64,000 bases of DNA from Bacteroidota bacterium (GTDB taxonomy: Bacteria; Bacteroidota; Bacteroidia; Chitinophagales; Chitinophagaceae), in NCBI GenBank assembly GCA_026391435.1, contig JAPLEJ010000047.1:1-64000 (forward strand), written 5' to 3'. The position numbers were made by a program, and so were the translations under genes. Positions 1-7,571 of the stretch are shown here, one piece after another; the stretch's first letter is position 1; every line of letters begins with the position of its first letter. The notes below the pieces were generated by a model. It did not search any database and had not been told where the DNA came from. It worked only from the letters and a program-made list of their open reading frames with translations.

Positions 1-60
1 AAGAGTACCAGTTTTGTAATCAACAGGTCAACTTAATGGACTACAAAAATAATTAGTGAT

Positions 61-1275
61 TTAGCTTTTGCTTGCTATCAACAAATTTAAATCGGTATAC
101 TTAAGATTGAATTTTTCACTGATATAAATATCAGTTAATGCCCCCTTGTATAAATAGATTCCTTCCCTTAAATGTATTTGTTGCCAAATAATTTCAGACA
201 ATCCCCCTAAATCACCAATTTGAATAAGCAAAGGCATGAGAACATTACTAATGGCTTGGCTTGCTGTTCGAGCAAACCCACTTGGGATATTGGGCACACC
301 ATAATGAATGACACCATGTTTAATGATGATTGGATTTTCATGATTGGTTAATTCACTTGTCTCAAAACAACCGCCACGATCGATGGCTACATCAATGATG
401 ATGCTTCCAGGACGCATAGCAGCCACCATTTCTTCGGTCACTACGATCGGCGCACGACTAAAATCATTTCGCAAAGCACCCACTGCCACTTCACATGTTT
501 TTAATTGCTTTGCTAATATTTTAGGTTCCAACACACTGGTCCATACTCTTTGTCCTAAGTTATTTTGAAGTCGTTGTAATCTAGATACATTATTATCAAA
601 CACTTTTACTGACGCGCCTAATGCCAATGCATTTCGCGTTGCAAATTCACCAATAATATCGGCCCCAATAATAACCACTTTTGTAGGAGGTACACCACTT
701 ATGCCGCCTAATAATATTCCTTTACCTTGATTAAAATTACTTAAGTATTGCCCAGCGATTAACATCACCGCACTCCCAGTAATTTCGCCCATGCTTCTCA
801 AGATAGGAAAGTTTTGATTTTCATCTTTGATGTTTTCAATCGCTAATGCAGTAATTTTTTTTGCCATTAACTTTTCCATTAATCCTTTTTCCAATGCAGT
901 TAAATGCAAAGGGGAAATAATGGTTTGGTGCATTTGTAAAAAAGGCAAATCCGCTTCCACTGGGGGTGCTGTTTTAACAAGGATGGGGCATTTATAGACT
1001 TCTTCTTTTTCAAATACAATTTTAGCGCCCGCCTCCGCAAAATCCATGTCCGAATAACGACTACCTTCCCCAGCAAGGTGTTCCATTAAAACTTCATGGC
1101 CATTGGCCACCAAAACACTAACCGCTTCGGGAATTAAACCAATTCTATTTTCTTGAAATGCAATTTCCTTTGGTATTCCGATGAGCAAAGGTTTACTCCT
1201 ATATCGAATATCCAAAACCTCCTCCTGCGTTTCATAAAAAATGGAACTGTCAATTTGGGGTTTTAAGGTACTCAT
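61..1275 (-). CDS. ald: Alanine dehydrogenase (Ald/PNT family)
   Basis: Probable NAD-dependent alanine dehydrogenase, interconverting L-alanine and pyruvate plus ammonia in the cytosol. The 404-residue protein shows the Ald/transhydrogenase N-terminal signature (GIPKE at 33-37, then ENRIGLIPE), the expected catalytic Lys (about 101, in LVKTAP) and His (about 124, in PLHL), and a central Rossmann segment. The usual family length is about 370, so the first 25-30 residues are an extension. One oddity is that the nucleotide-binding loop reads GADIIG (204-209) where the family normally has GAGxxG, so the middle glycine is Asp. The start is an ATG. A TATCTTCA element at 1292-1299 (minus strand) may be its promoter. 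tsaE lies 43 bp upstream on the same strand. An NAD(P) transhydrogenase alpha-type protein is the alternative, but no beta partner gene is present. Confidence 0.88.
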   Translation of the reverse strand: MSTLKPQIDSSIFYETQEEVLDIRYRSKPLLIGIPKEIAFQENRIGLIPEAVSVLVANGHEVLMEHLAGEGSRYSDMDFAEAGAKIVFEKEEVYKCPILVKTAPPVEADLPFLQMHQTIISPLHLTALEKGLMEKLMAKKITALAIENIKDENQNFPILRSMGEITGSAVMLIAGQYLSNFNQGKGILLGGISGVPPTKVVIIGADIIGEFATRNALALGASVKVFDNNVSRLQRLQNNLGQRVWTSVLEPKILAKQLKTCEVAVGALRNDFSRAPIVVTEEMVAAMRPGSIIIDVAIDRGGCFETSELTNHENPIIIKHGVIHYGVPNIPSGFARTASQAISNVLMPLLIQIGDLGGLSEIIWQQIHLREGIYLYKGALTDIYISEKFNLKYTDLNLLIASKS

Positions 1276-1318
1276 ATCGTCTTATTTTTTATGAAGATAC
1301 AAAAATTGGATGGAAGAC

Positions 1319-1720
1319 TTAAGGGATAAAAATGCGTCTATGTTCAGGGTCAAGTATTTCTATTTCAAAATATTGGGTATCTGCGGGCAATAATTGGATG
1401 GCACGCTCCGGCCATTCGATAAAACAATAATGGGCTTCCTCTAATGCCATTTCAACCCCTGCCCTGCTGGCTTCTGCCTCGTTTTGCAAGCGATACCAAT
1501 CCATATGATAAATCACTTTACCCTGCACTTGGTATTCATTCATGATAGCAAAAGTGGGACTATTCACACGATCCAATACCCCTAGTTGTTTACACAATTC
1601 AGTAATTAAAGTGGTCTTCCCAGCTCCCATGGGTGCATGAAATGCCCAGATGGGTTTATTACCAAATTTCTTCAGTAAACCCTGCGCCGTCGCCTCTATT
1701 TGACTTAAAGTATAAATCAT
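1319..1720 (-). CDS. tsaE: tRNA threonylcarbamoyladenosine biosynthesis ATPase TsaE
   Basis: Small P-loop ATPase that works with TsaB and TsaD to make the t6A modification at position 37 of ANN-decoding tRNAs. The Walker A motif GAGKTT sits in APMGAGKTTLITEL, followed by the family signature VNSPTFAIMNEY and a C-terminal FIEWPERA motif. The reading frame is open to 1753, but an exact TATCTTTG -7 element lies at 1731-1738, downstream of that ATG. I therefore place the start at the ATG ending at 1720 (133 residues, beginning MIYTLSQ); the ATG ending at 1726 is the alternative. The leader would be only a few nucleotides. It is divergent from the copper ATPase gene. Confidence 0.9.
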   Translation of the reverse strand: MIYTLSQIEATAQGLLKKFGNKPIWAFHAPMGAGKTTLITELCKQLGVLDRVNSPTFAIMNEYQVQGKVIYHMDWYRLQNEAEASRAGVEMALEEAHYCFIEWPERAIQLLPADTQYFEIEILDPEHRRIFIP

Positions 1721-1730
1721 ATCCATAAGG

Positions 1731-1738
1731 CAAAGATA
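1731..1738 (-). promoter_or_regulatory. Promoter -7 element of tsaE (TATCTTTG)
   Basis: Exact match to the Bacteroidota sigma-A -7 consensus TAnnTTTG, read on the minus strand. It sits about 11 bases before the ATG ending at 1720 and inside the longer open frame, so it decides the start of tsaE. I see no clear -33 TTTG at the usual distance. Confidence 0.6.
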
Positions 1739-1799
1739 AGTCAACAAATACAATGTTTTAATGGGTATTAATGCTTTATTATAAGCTAAAATGTCTTCG

Positions 1800-1807
1800 T
1801 ATCTTTA
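1800..1807 (+). promoter_or_regulatory. Promoter -7 element of the copper ATPase gene (TATCTTTA)
   Basis: Near-consensus -7 box (TAnnTTTG with the last base A), 18 bases before the ATG at 1826. With the tsaE element on the other strand it forms a divergent promoter pair in the 105-bp gap. Confidence 0.45.
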
Positions 1808-1825
1808 CATTATAAATGAATCCTT

Positions 1826-3949
1826 ATGGAATCAATTCAATGGAAAGTCGACGGGATGAGTTGCACCAATTGCGCCTTATCTATACATAAATATTTACAA
1901 TCAAAAGGCATCGAGGAACCCAAAGTAAATTTCATGGAAGGGGAATTGCAATTTGAAAAGCCGGATGAACTCAATAAAGAAATATTAATTAAAGGGATAC
2001 AAGGACTCGGATATAAAGTGAGAGGCCAGGATGGTCCTAGCCCAAAAAAAAAGTGGTTGGATAATAATGCCGATCGATCTTTATTTAGTTTTTTATTCAC
2101 ACTCCCATTGGTACTTCATATGATTCCAGGAATACATATTCATTGGATGATGAACACTTATGTACAATTGGGATTTACAGTTCCTGTTTTTATAGTAGGC
2201 ATGAGTTATTTTGGAAAAAGTGCATGGAATAGTATACGCAGTGGAATACCTAATATGAATGTACTAGTTGCCATTGGAGCATTGTCCTCCTTTGGTTATA
2301 GTTTATATGGGACCTTATCGGGGCTAGGAATTGCTTTTGCTTATTACGAAACTACGGCTACTATTATCACTTTAGTTTTTTTTGGTAATTATTTAGAAGA
2401 CGCTTCTGTGCAATCCACACAACGTGCCTTAAAGGATTTAGTGCGCGCACAAAAAGTGATGGCCAATATGATTGTATTTGATGAAGATCATAAAGAAATT
2501 ATTTTTAATGTAGAAAGTCAAACTTTAAAAGTAGGAGATTTGATTTTAGTGAATGCAGGTGAAACGGTTCCCATGGATAGTAAAATTTTATGGGGTGAAG
2601 CCAATGTGAATGAATCGATTGTTACTGGCGAAAGCGAACCCATTCAACGAAAAAAAAATGATCTATTATTGGGAGGAAGTACCATTCAAGATGGCACTAT
2701 TAAGGCCTATGTAACAGCAGTAGGCGACGATACAGTACTTGCTAATATTTTAAAAATGGTCAAAGCCGCACAAGGCGAAAAGCCACCAGTACAAATATTA
2801 GCGGATAAAATAAGTGCTGTATTTGTTCCCCTCGTATTAAGTATAGCATTACTGACTTTAATTGGAAATTATTTTTTAACAGATATCGGCTTTGGTAGTA
2901 GTATGTTAAGGGCCATTGCTGTTTTAGTGATATCATGTCCTTGCGCTATGGGGTTAGCCACTCCTGCGGCGATTGCAGTTGGTTTGGGAAGAGGCGCACG
3001 CAATGGTGTGTTATTTAAAAATGCTAAAAGCTTAGAAACCTTTAAAGATATACGCCAAGTTGTTTTTGATAAAACAGGCACCTTAACGACCGGACATTTT
3101 TCAATGCACCAATTTAAAATTTTGGATGGGACCAGTGAAAATGATTTTAAAGCATTGGTCTATTCATTAGAGAAATATTCGAATCACCCTATTGCAAAAT
3201 GTATCAGTAACGAATGGAAAACAAGTGGCGCGCAAGCATGGGCCAGTATTGAAGAAGTAAAAGGATTAGGAATTAAAGCAATAGACAAAGAAGGAAATCA
3301 ATATTGGGCTGGCTCTTTTAAGATAGTCGCCGATCAAAAAATAGAAGATGGGCATAATATATACATTCAAAAAAACAATACACTCATAGGCTGGATTGAT
3401 GTGGAAGATGAAATAAGATCTGAAGCAAAGCAAGTAATAGAAATATTACACCGTCAAGGGGTGCATACAATTTTACTAAGTGGTGATAGACAATTTAAAT
3501 GTGATAAAATTGGAAAAGCATTAGGCATACAAGAAATCTTTGGAGAACAAAGTCCATCAGATAAATTGATACAATTAGATGCTTTTGTAAAAAAATATCC
3601 CACTGCAATGGTGGGAGATGGCATCAACGATGCACCTGCATTGGCGAAAGCAACGATTGGTATTTCTTTAAGTAATGCCTCTCATATAGCCATACAAACA
3701 GCACAAGTGATATTAATGAACCAAGGTTTAAAAAATCTACCTATGTCTTTAGGCTTAGGTAAAAGAACTTATGAAACCATTAAGGAAAATCTAATTTGGG
3801 CATTTTCTTATAATATTATTGCCATTCCTGTTGCAGCACTTGGTTTATTAGGTACTTGGGGACCCACCTACGGCGCATTAATTATGGGATTAAGTGATGT
3901 GGTATTAGTACTCAATTCATTAAGGCTATTTAATAAAAAACTAGTGTAG
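1826..3949 (+). CDS. copA: Copper-type heavy-metal P1B ATPase (CopA-like)
   Basis: Inner-membrane P-type ATPase, most likely exporting Cu(I). The order is: one N-terminal HMA metal-binding domain (residues about 1-66, Cys13 and Cys16 in GMSCTNCA), membrane helices from about 85, the actuator TGES loop (VTGESEPI), the transport motif CPC at 371-373, the phosphorylation site DKTGTLT with Asp415, the HP motif (SNHPIAK), the hinge GDGINDAPA, and two last membrane helices. Length 707 is on the short side for the family, with a single HMA domain. No copZ chaperone or copper regulator gene lies next to it. Right after the HMA domain is an A9G run (2044-2053) with zero-frame slippery heptamers; a -1 shift stops after 79 residues (see findings). 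recQ follows 5 bp downstream, probably co-transcribed. Metal specificity is inferred from CPC only. Confidence 0.9.
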   Translation: MESIQWKVDGMSCTNCALSIHKYLQSKGIEEPKVNFMEGELQFEKPDELNKEILIKGIQGLGYKVRGQDGPSPKKKWLDNNADRSLFSFLFTLPLVLHMIPGIHIHWMMNTYVQLGFTVPVFIVGMSYFGKSAWNSIRSGIPNMNVLVAIGALSSFGYSLYGTLSGLGIAFAYYETTATIITLVFFGNYLEDASVQSTQRALKDLVRAQKVMANMIVFDEDHKEIIFNVESQTLKVGDLILVNAGETVPMDSKILWGEANVNESIVTGESEPIQRKKNDLLLGGSTIQDGTIKAYVTAVGDDTVLANILKMVKAAQGEKPPVQILADKISAVFVPLVLSIALLTLIGNYFLTDIGFGSSMLRAIAVLVISCPCAMGLATPAAIAVGLGRGARNGVLFKNAKSLETFKDIRQVVFDKTGTLTTGHFSMHQFKILDGTSENDFKALVYSLEKYSNHPIAKCISNEWKTSGAQAWASIEEVKGLGIKAIDKEGNQYWAGSFKIVADQKIEDGHNIYIQKNNTLIGWIDVEDEIRSEAKQVIEILHRQGVHTILLSGDRQFKCDKIGKALGIQEIFGEQSPSDKLIQLDAFVKKYPTAMVGDGINDAPALAKATIGISLSNASHIAIQTAQVILMNQGLKNLPMSLGLGKRTYETIKENLIWAFSYNIIAIPVAALGLLGTWGPTYGALIMGLSDVVLVLNSLRLFNKKLV
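2041..2064 (+). other. Candidate programmed -1 frameshift site in copA
   Basis: In the reading frame the bases read CCA AAA AAA AAG TGG. This contains two overlapping heptamers of the X XXY YYZ type: C CCA AAA (2041-2047) and A AAA AAG (2047-2053). In the -1 frame the next codons are GTG GTT GGA TAA, ending at 2064. The product would be the whole HMA domain plus a short tail, 79 residues. I see no strong stem-loop just downstream. Short A-rich heptamers also occur by chance in this AT-rich genome, for example at 36407-36413. Confidence 0.4.
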
Positions 3950-3954
3950 CTTTT

Positions 3955-5667
3955 TTGAAAAATCCACTTGATATACTAAATCATTATTGGGGTTATACTC
4001 AATTTAGGCCTCAACAAAAAGAGGTCATTGACGCTGTATTAGCAGGGAAAGATGTACTCACTTTACTTCCCACAGGCGCTGGTAAATCATTATGTTTTCA
4101 ATTACCCACTTTAGCTCAGGAAGGTGTATGTGTCATTATTAGTCCCTTAATTGCATTAATGCAGGATCAAGTAAAGGATTTATTAGATAAAAATATTAGC
4201 GCAGTCAATTTAGGTGGTCAACTTTCTCAAGATGCTGAATCACTAATTTTAGAAGATGCTTTAAAAGGAAAATATAAATTTATTTATTGCAGCCCAGAAA
4301 AATTAGCACAATCTCATTTTCAAACTTTTTTATCTAACTTAACTATTCAACTATTCGCAATAGATGAAGCGCATTGTATTTCACAATGGGGCTATGACTT
4401 TAGACCTTCCTATCGCAAACTATCCATTTTAAAAAAGTTATTTCCAAAAGTGCCCATTTTAGCGATGACCGCTTCGGCTATACCAATGGTGCAGGAAGAT
4501 ATCATTAAACAATTATCATTACAACAAGCTATTGTCATAAGAGATTCTTTTTTAAGACCTAATATCAAATATAGTATTCGCCAAGTGCCTGTTAAATTAC
4601 ATACTTGCCGACAGCTATTAAATGAAATAAGTGGCTCGGTGATTATTTATTGCAATACCCGAAATAACGTAAGTCAACTTACTCAATTATTAAAAGCATA
4701 TCAATTTAAGGTGGCTGAATATCATGCAGGACTGTCGATTGAAACAAGGCAACGAAATCAACAAGCTTGGATGAAGGATGACATTCAGATCATGGTGAGT
4801 ACAAGTGCATTTGGAATGGGTATCAATAAAGGGGGTGTTCGTGCGGTGATCCATTATGATATACCAGGCAGTTTGGAGCAATATTATCAAGAAGCAGGAA
4901 GATCAGGACGAGATGGATTGCCTGCATCAGCCATCTTATTATTCCAACAAAATGATTGGGAATACTGGCAATTGGTACAAGAAAAAAAATACCCTTCGAT
5001 TGCCACCATAAAAAAAGTATACCAGGATTTAGCAGATTATGTGCAACTACCAATTGGCATGGGCGAAAAGCAACAGTTTCTATTTGATTTTGATAGTTTT
5101 TACTTAAGATTTGAATGGGATAAAATGACGGCTCGTAATGCATTGCAGTGGATTGAACAAGAAGGGCATGTAAAATTCTCAGCCAGTTCCTTTAAACCTT
5201 CTATGGTCCAAGTAATAGCTGATCGACAGATGCTCGAAGATTTTGAAAAAGAAAATACCATACTTAGCATTGTACTACAAAACATATTACGTACTTACGG
5301 GGGTGTTTTAGATAGTCCTCAATATATTAATGAGCAACTGCTTGCAGAATTATTACAACGTGATGTGACATTTGTACAAAACAGTCTTGTTAGTTTACAA
5401 AATAAGGGGATGATTCAGTTTGAACAAAAAGAAAATCAACCCGTTGTACAGTTTTTATGGAATCGAGCATCGGCAGCCTATATCAAAATTGACTTAGATA
5501 ATTACCAATTACGTCAAAAGGCTTTTTTGGAAAGAGTGAGGCAGTTTTCAGATTATATATGGGGTAAAAACGAACCCTGTCGCAGCACATTTTTGGCAAA
5601 ATATTTCGGAGAAATAAACCCAATACCATGTAAAATTTGCGACCTTTGTTCAAGTACGAAGAAATAG
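3955..5667 (+). CDS. recQ: RecQ-family ATP-dependent DNA helicase
   Basis: 3'-5' DNA helicase for recombination and repair. Motifs seen: the Q-motif region (YTQFRPQQKE), Walker A (LPTGAGKS), DEAH box (AIDEAHCISQWGYDFRPSY), motif III (AMTASA), motif V (STSAFGMGIN) and motif VI (QEAGRSGRDG). The start is TTG at 3955, 5 bp after the copA stop; no ATG is near. At 570 residues it is shorter than E. coli RecQ and has no HRDC domain. The four-cysteine cluster (Cys542, 559, 562, 565, with YFGE between) lies at the extreme C-terminus, whereas in E. coli-type RecQ the zinc domain directly follows the helicase core. It is probably a Bacteroidota-specific RecQ architecture; the in vivo role is inferred from the family. 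Confidence 0.9.
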   Translation: MKNPLDILNHYWGYTQFRPQQKEVIDAVLAGKDVLTLLPTGAGKSLCFQLPTLAQEGVCVIISPLIALMQDQVKDLLDKNISAVNLGGQLSQDAESLILEDALKGKYKFIYCSPEKLAQSHFQTFLSNLTIQLFAIDEAHCISQWGYDFRPSYRKLSILKKLFPKVPILAMTASAIPMVQEDIIKQLSLQQAIVIRDSFLRPNIKYSIRQVPVKLHTCRQLLNEISGSVIIYCNTRNNVSQLTQLLKAYQFKVAEYHAGLSIETRQRNQQAWMKDDIQIMVSTSAFGMGINKGGVRAVIHYDIPGSLEQYYQEAGRSGRDGLPASAILLFQQNDWEYWQLVQEKKYPSIATIKKVYQDLADYVQLPIGMGEKQQFLFDFDSFYLRFEWDKMTARNALQWIEQEGHVKFSASSFKPSMVQVIADRQMLEDFEKENTILSIVLQNILRTYGGVLDSPQYINEQLLAELLQRDVTFVQNSLVSLQNKGMIQFEQKENQPVVQFLWNRASAAYIKIDLDNYQLRQKAFLERVRQFSDYIWGKNEPCRSTFLAKYFGEINPIPCKICDLCSSTKK

Positions 5668-5745
5668 GTATATTTTAACAAAACATTGGAAACCCTTTTT
5701 TAGAAGCAAAACATAAAAAGCGTTTCTTTACACAAAGCAATCAAT

Positions 5746-6444
5746 ATGGAAGATAAAAAAACAAGCAAAATTTTATTGTGCGAAGACGACAGTAATTTGG
5801 GTTTAGTTCTTAAAAATTACCTAGAATTAAATGAATACGAAGTGACACTTGAACGCGACGGCCGCTTAGGATTAGCCGCCTTTCAGCGTGAAAAATTTGA
5901 CCTTTGTCTATTAGATGTAATGATGCCGCATGTGGATGGCTTTACATTAGCCGAAGAAATCAGAGATATTGATCCTGATGTACCTCTTTTCTTTTTAAGT
6001 GCTAAAACTTTAAAAGAAGATATCATTACTGGATATAAATTAGGAGCAGATGACTATATCACCAAGCCCTTTGATAGTGAAGTATTACTACTTAAAATTA
6101 AAGCCATTATCAAACGCAATGAGGAAGATAATAAAGTAACCGAAAATGTAGAATATGATTTAGCAGGATATCATTTTAATCCTAAACTACGTGAACTAAA
6201 GTACAATGATAAAACACAAGTATTGTCTCCAAAGGAAAATGAGTTATTAAAAATGTTGGCTGAAAATAAAAATGACTTACTTACTAGAGAAAAAGCACTT
6301 AAAAAAATATGGGGTAGTGACACTTACTTTAATGGTCGCAGTATGGATGTATATATTGCTAAACTTAGAAAGTACTTAAAGGAAGATGAAAAAATAGAAA
6401 TTGTAAATATTCACGGAAATGGATTTAGATTGGTGGTTCAATAA
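5746..6444 (+). CDS. OmpR/PhoB-family response regulator (orphan)
   Basis: Two-component response regulator with an N-terminal receiver domain (acidic pair Asp14-Asp15, phosphoacceptor Asp57 in LCLLDVMMP, conserved Lys in DYITKPFD) and a C-terminal winged-helix DNA-binding domain (KENELLKMLAENK, then RSMDVYIAKLRKYL). The length, 232, is normal. No histidine kinase gene lies beside it, so it is an orphan here; the partner must be encoded elsewhere. The layout resembles RprY-type regulators of Bacteroidota, but I cannot prove orthology. It is followed by a strong bidirectional terminator shared with ruvB. Confidence 0.9.
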   Translation: MEDKKTSKILLCEDDSNLGLVLKNYLELNEYEVTLERDGRLGLAAFQREKFDLCLLDVMMPHVDGFTLAEEIRDIDPDVPLFFLSAKTLKEDIITGYKLGADDYITKPFDSEVLLLKIKAIIKRNEEDNKVTENVEYDLAGYHFNPKLRELKYNDKTQVLSPKENELLKMLAENKNDLLTREKALKKIWGSDTYFNGRSMDVYIAKLRKYLKEDEKIEIVNIHGNGFRLVVQ

Positions 6445-6470
6445 TATCTAAACTTAATTTTTATAAAAAA

Positions 6471-6502
6471 AATCCCGATGATGTACTCATCGGGATTTTT
6501 TT
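6471..6502. terminator. Bidirectional intrinsic terminator between the response regulator and ruvB
   Basis: Perfect 11-bp stem (6471-6481 with 6487-6497), loop TGTAC, preceded by an A-run and followed by a T-run. The symmetry lets it stop transcription from both convergent genes. Confidence 0.85.
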
Positions 6503-6521
6503 ATACATTACTATTTTAAGC

Positions 6522-7553
6522 TTATCTAAACAATTCAGGATTGTCTAAATGGCCACGATCTCGTTTTTTTCCTAAATGTTCATAGGCTTTATGGGTTACT
6601 TCACGACCCCTTGGCGTACGTTGTAAAAATCCCTCTTGTATTAAAAAAGGTTCATACACTTCTTCGATAGTACCTGACTCCTCTCCCACTGCAGTTGCAA
6701 TAGTGGAAATGCCCACGGGCCCTCCTTTGAATTTTTCAATGATGGCCAATAAAATACGATTATCCATTTCATCTAAACCATGCTCATCCACATTTAATGC
6801 TTTTAAAGCATGTTGCGTAATGCCTAAATCAACAGCGCCATCGTTTAATACTTGTGCGAAATCACGAACCCTTCTTAATAATCCGTTAGCAATTCTTGGT
6901 GTTCCTCTGCTTCGTCTTGAAATTTCACCTGCCGCATCCGCATTAATTTTAACATCTAATATTTGAGCGCTTCTTAAAATAATTTTTTCAATCACCGTGG
7001 CTGGATAATATTCCAACCTGGACTTAATTCCAAATCTTGATAATAAGGGTGCAGTTAATAAGCCGCTGCGAGTGGTTGCACCCACCAAGGTAAAAGGATT
7101 TAAATTGATTTGAATACTACGCGCATTGGGGCCAGTATCAATCATGATATCAATTTTGTAATCCTCCATGGCCGCATATAAGTATTCTTCCACTACAGTA
7201 CTTAATCGGTGTATCTCGTCAATAAACAATACATCATTCGCTTCTAAACTAGTCAACAAACCCGCTAAGTCACTAGGTTTTTCAATCACAGGGCCAGATG
7301 TTTCCTTTATTTGAACCCCCATTTCATTTGCAACAATGCGACTTAAAGTAGTTTTACCTAATCCAGGAGGACCATGAAATAAAATATGATCTAATGCCTC
7401 ACCACGCATTTTAGCGGCTTTAATAAAAATACTCAGGTTTTCAATTAATTGAGGCTGCCCTGCAAAAGCATCCATTTCCCTAGGACGAATACTATTCTCA
7501 AACTCTTTATCTAAAGGGTTGCTATTCGAACTATCTAATATCGGCTGGGACAT
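6522..7553 (-). CDS. ruvB: Holliday junction branch-migration helicase RuvB
   Basis: AAA+ motor that, with RuvA, drives branch migration of Holliday junctions. Walker [10 protein letters not shown] is at 61-69, Walker B is FIDEIHRL, sensor 1 is GATTRSG, the arginine-finger region is [13 protein letters not shown], and a C-terminal winged helix ends the protein ([20 protein letters not shown]). Its length of 343 is typical. It lies 18 bp after the peptidase gene on the same strand, so the two may be co-transcribed. ruvC is in this window (18.7 kb) but not adjacent; ruvA is not here. Confidence 0.97.
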   Translation of the reverse strand: MSQPILDSSNSNPLDKEFENSIRPREMDAFAGQPQLIENLSIFIKAAKMRGEALDHILFHGPPGLGKTTLSRIVANEMGVQIKETSGPVIEKPSDLAGLLTSLEANDVLFIDEIHRLSTVVEEYLYAAMEDYKIDIMIDTGPNARSIQINLNPFTLVGATTRSGLLTAPLLSRFGIKSRLEYYPATVIEKIILRSAQILDVKINADAAGEISRRSRGTPRIANGLLRRVRDFAQVLNDGAVDLGITQHALKALNVDEHGLDEMDNRILLAIIEKFKGGPVGISTIATAVGEESGTIEEVYEPFLIQEGFLQRTPRGREVTHKAYEHLGKKRDRGHLDNPELFR

Positions 7554-7571
7554 GAATGAATGTTTTGGGTA

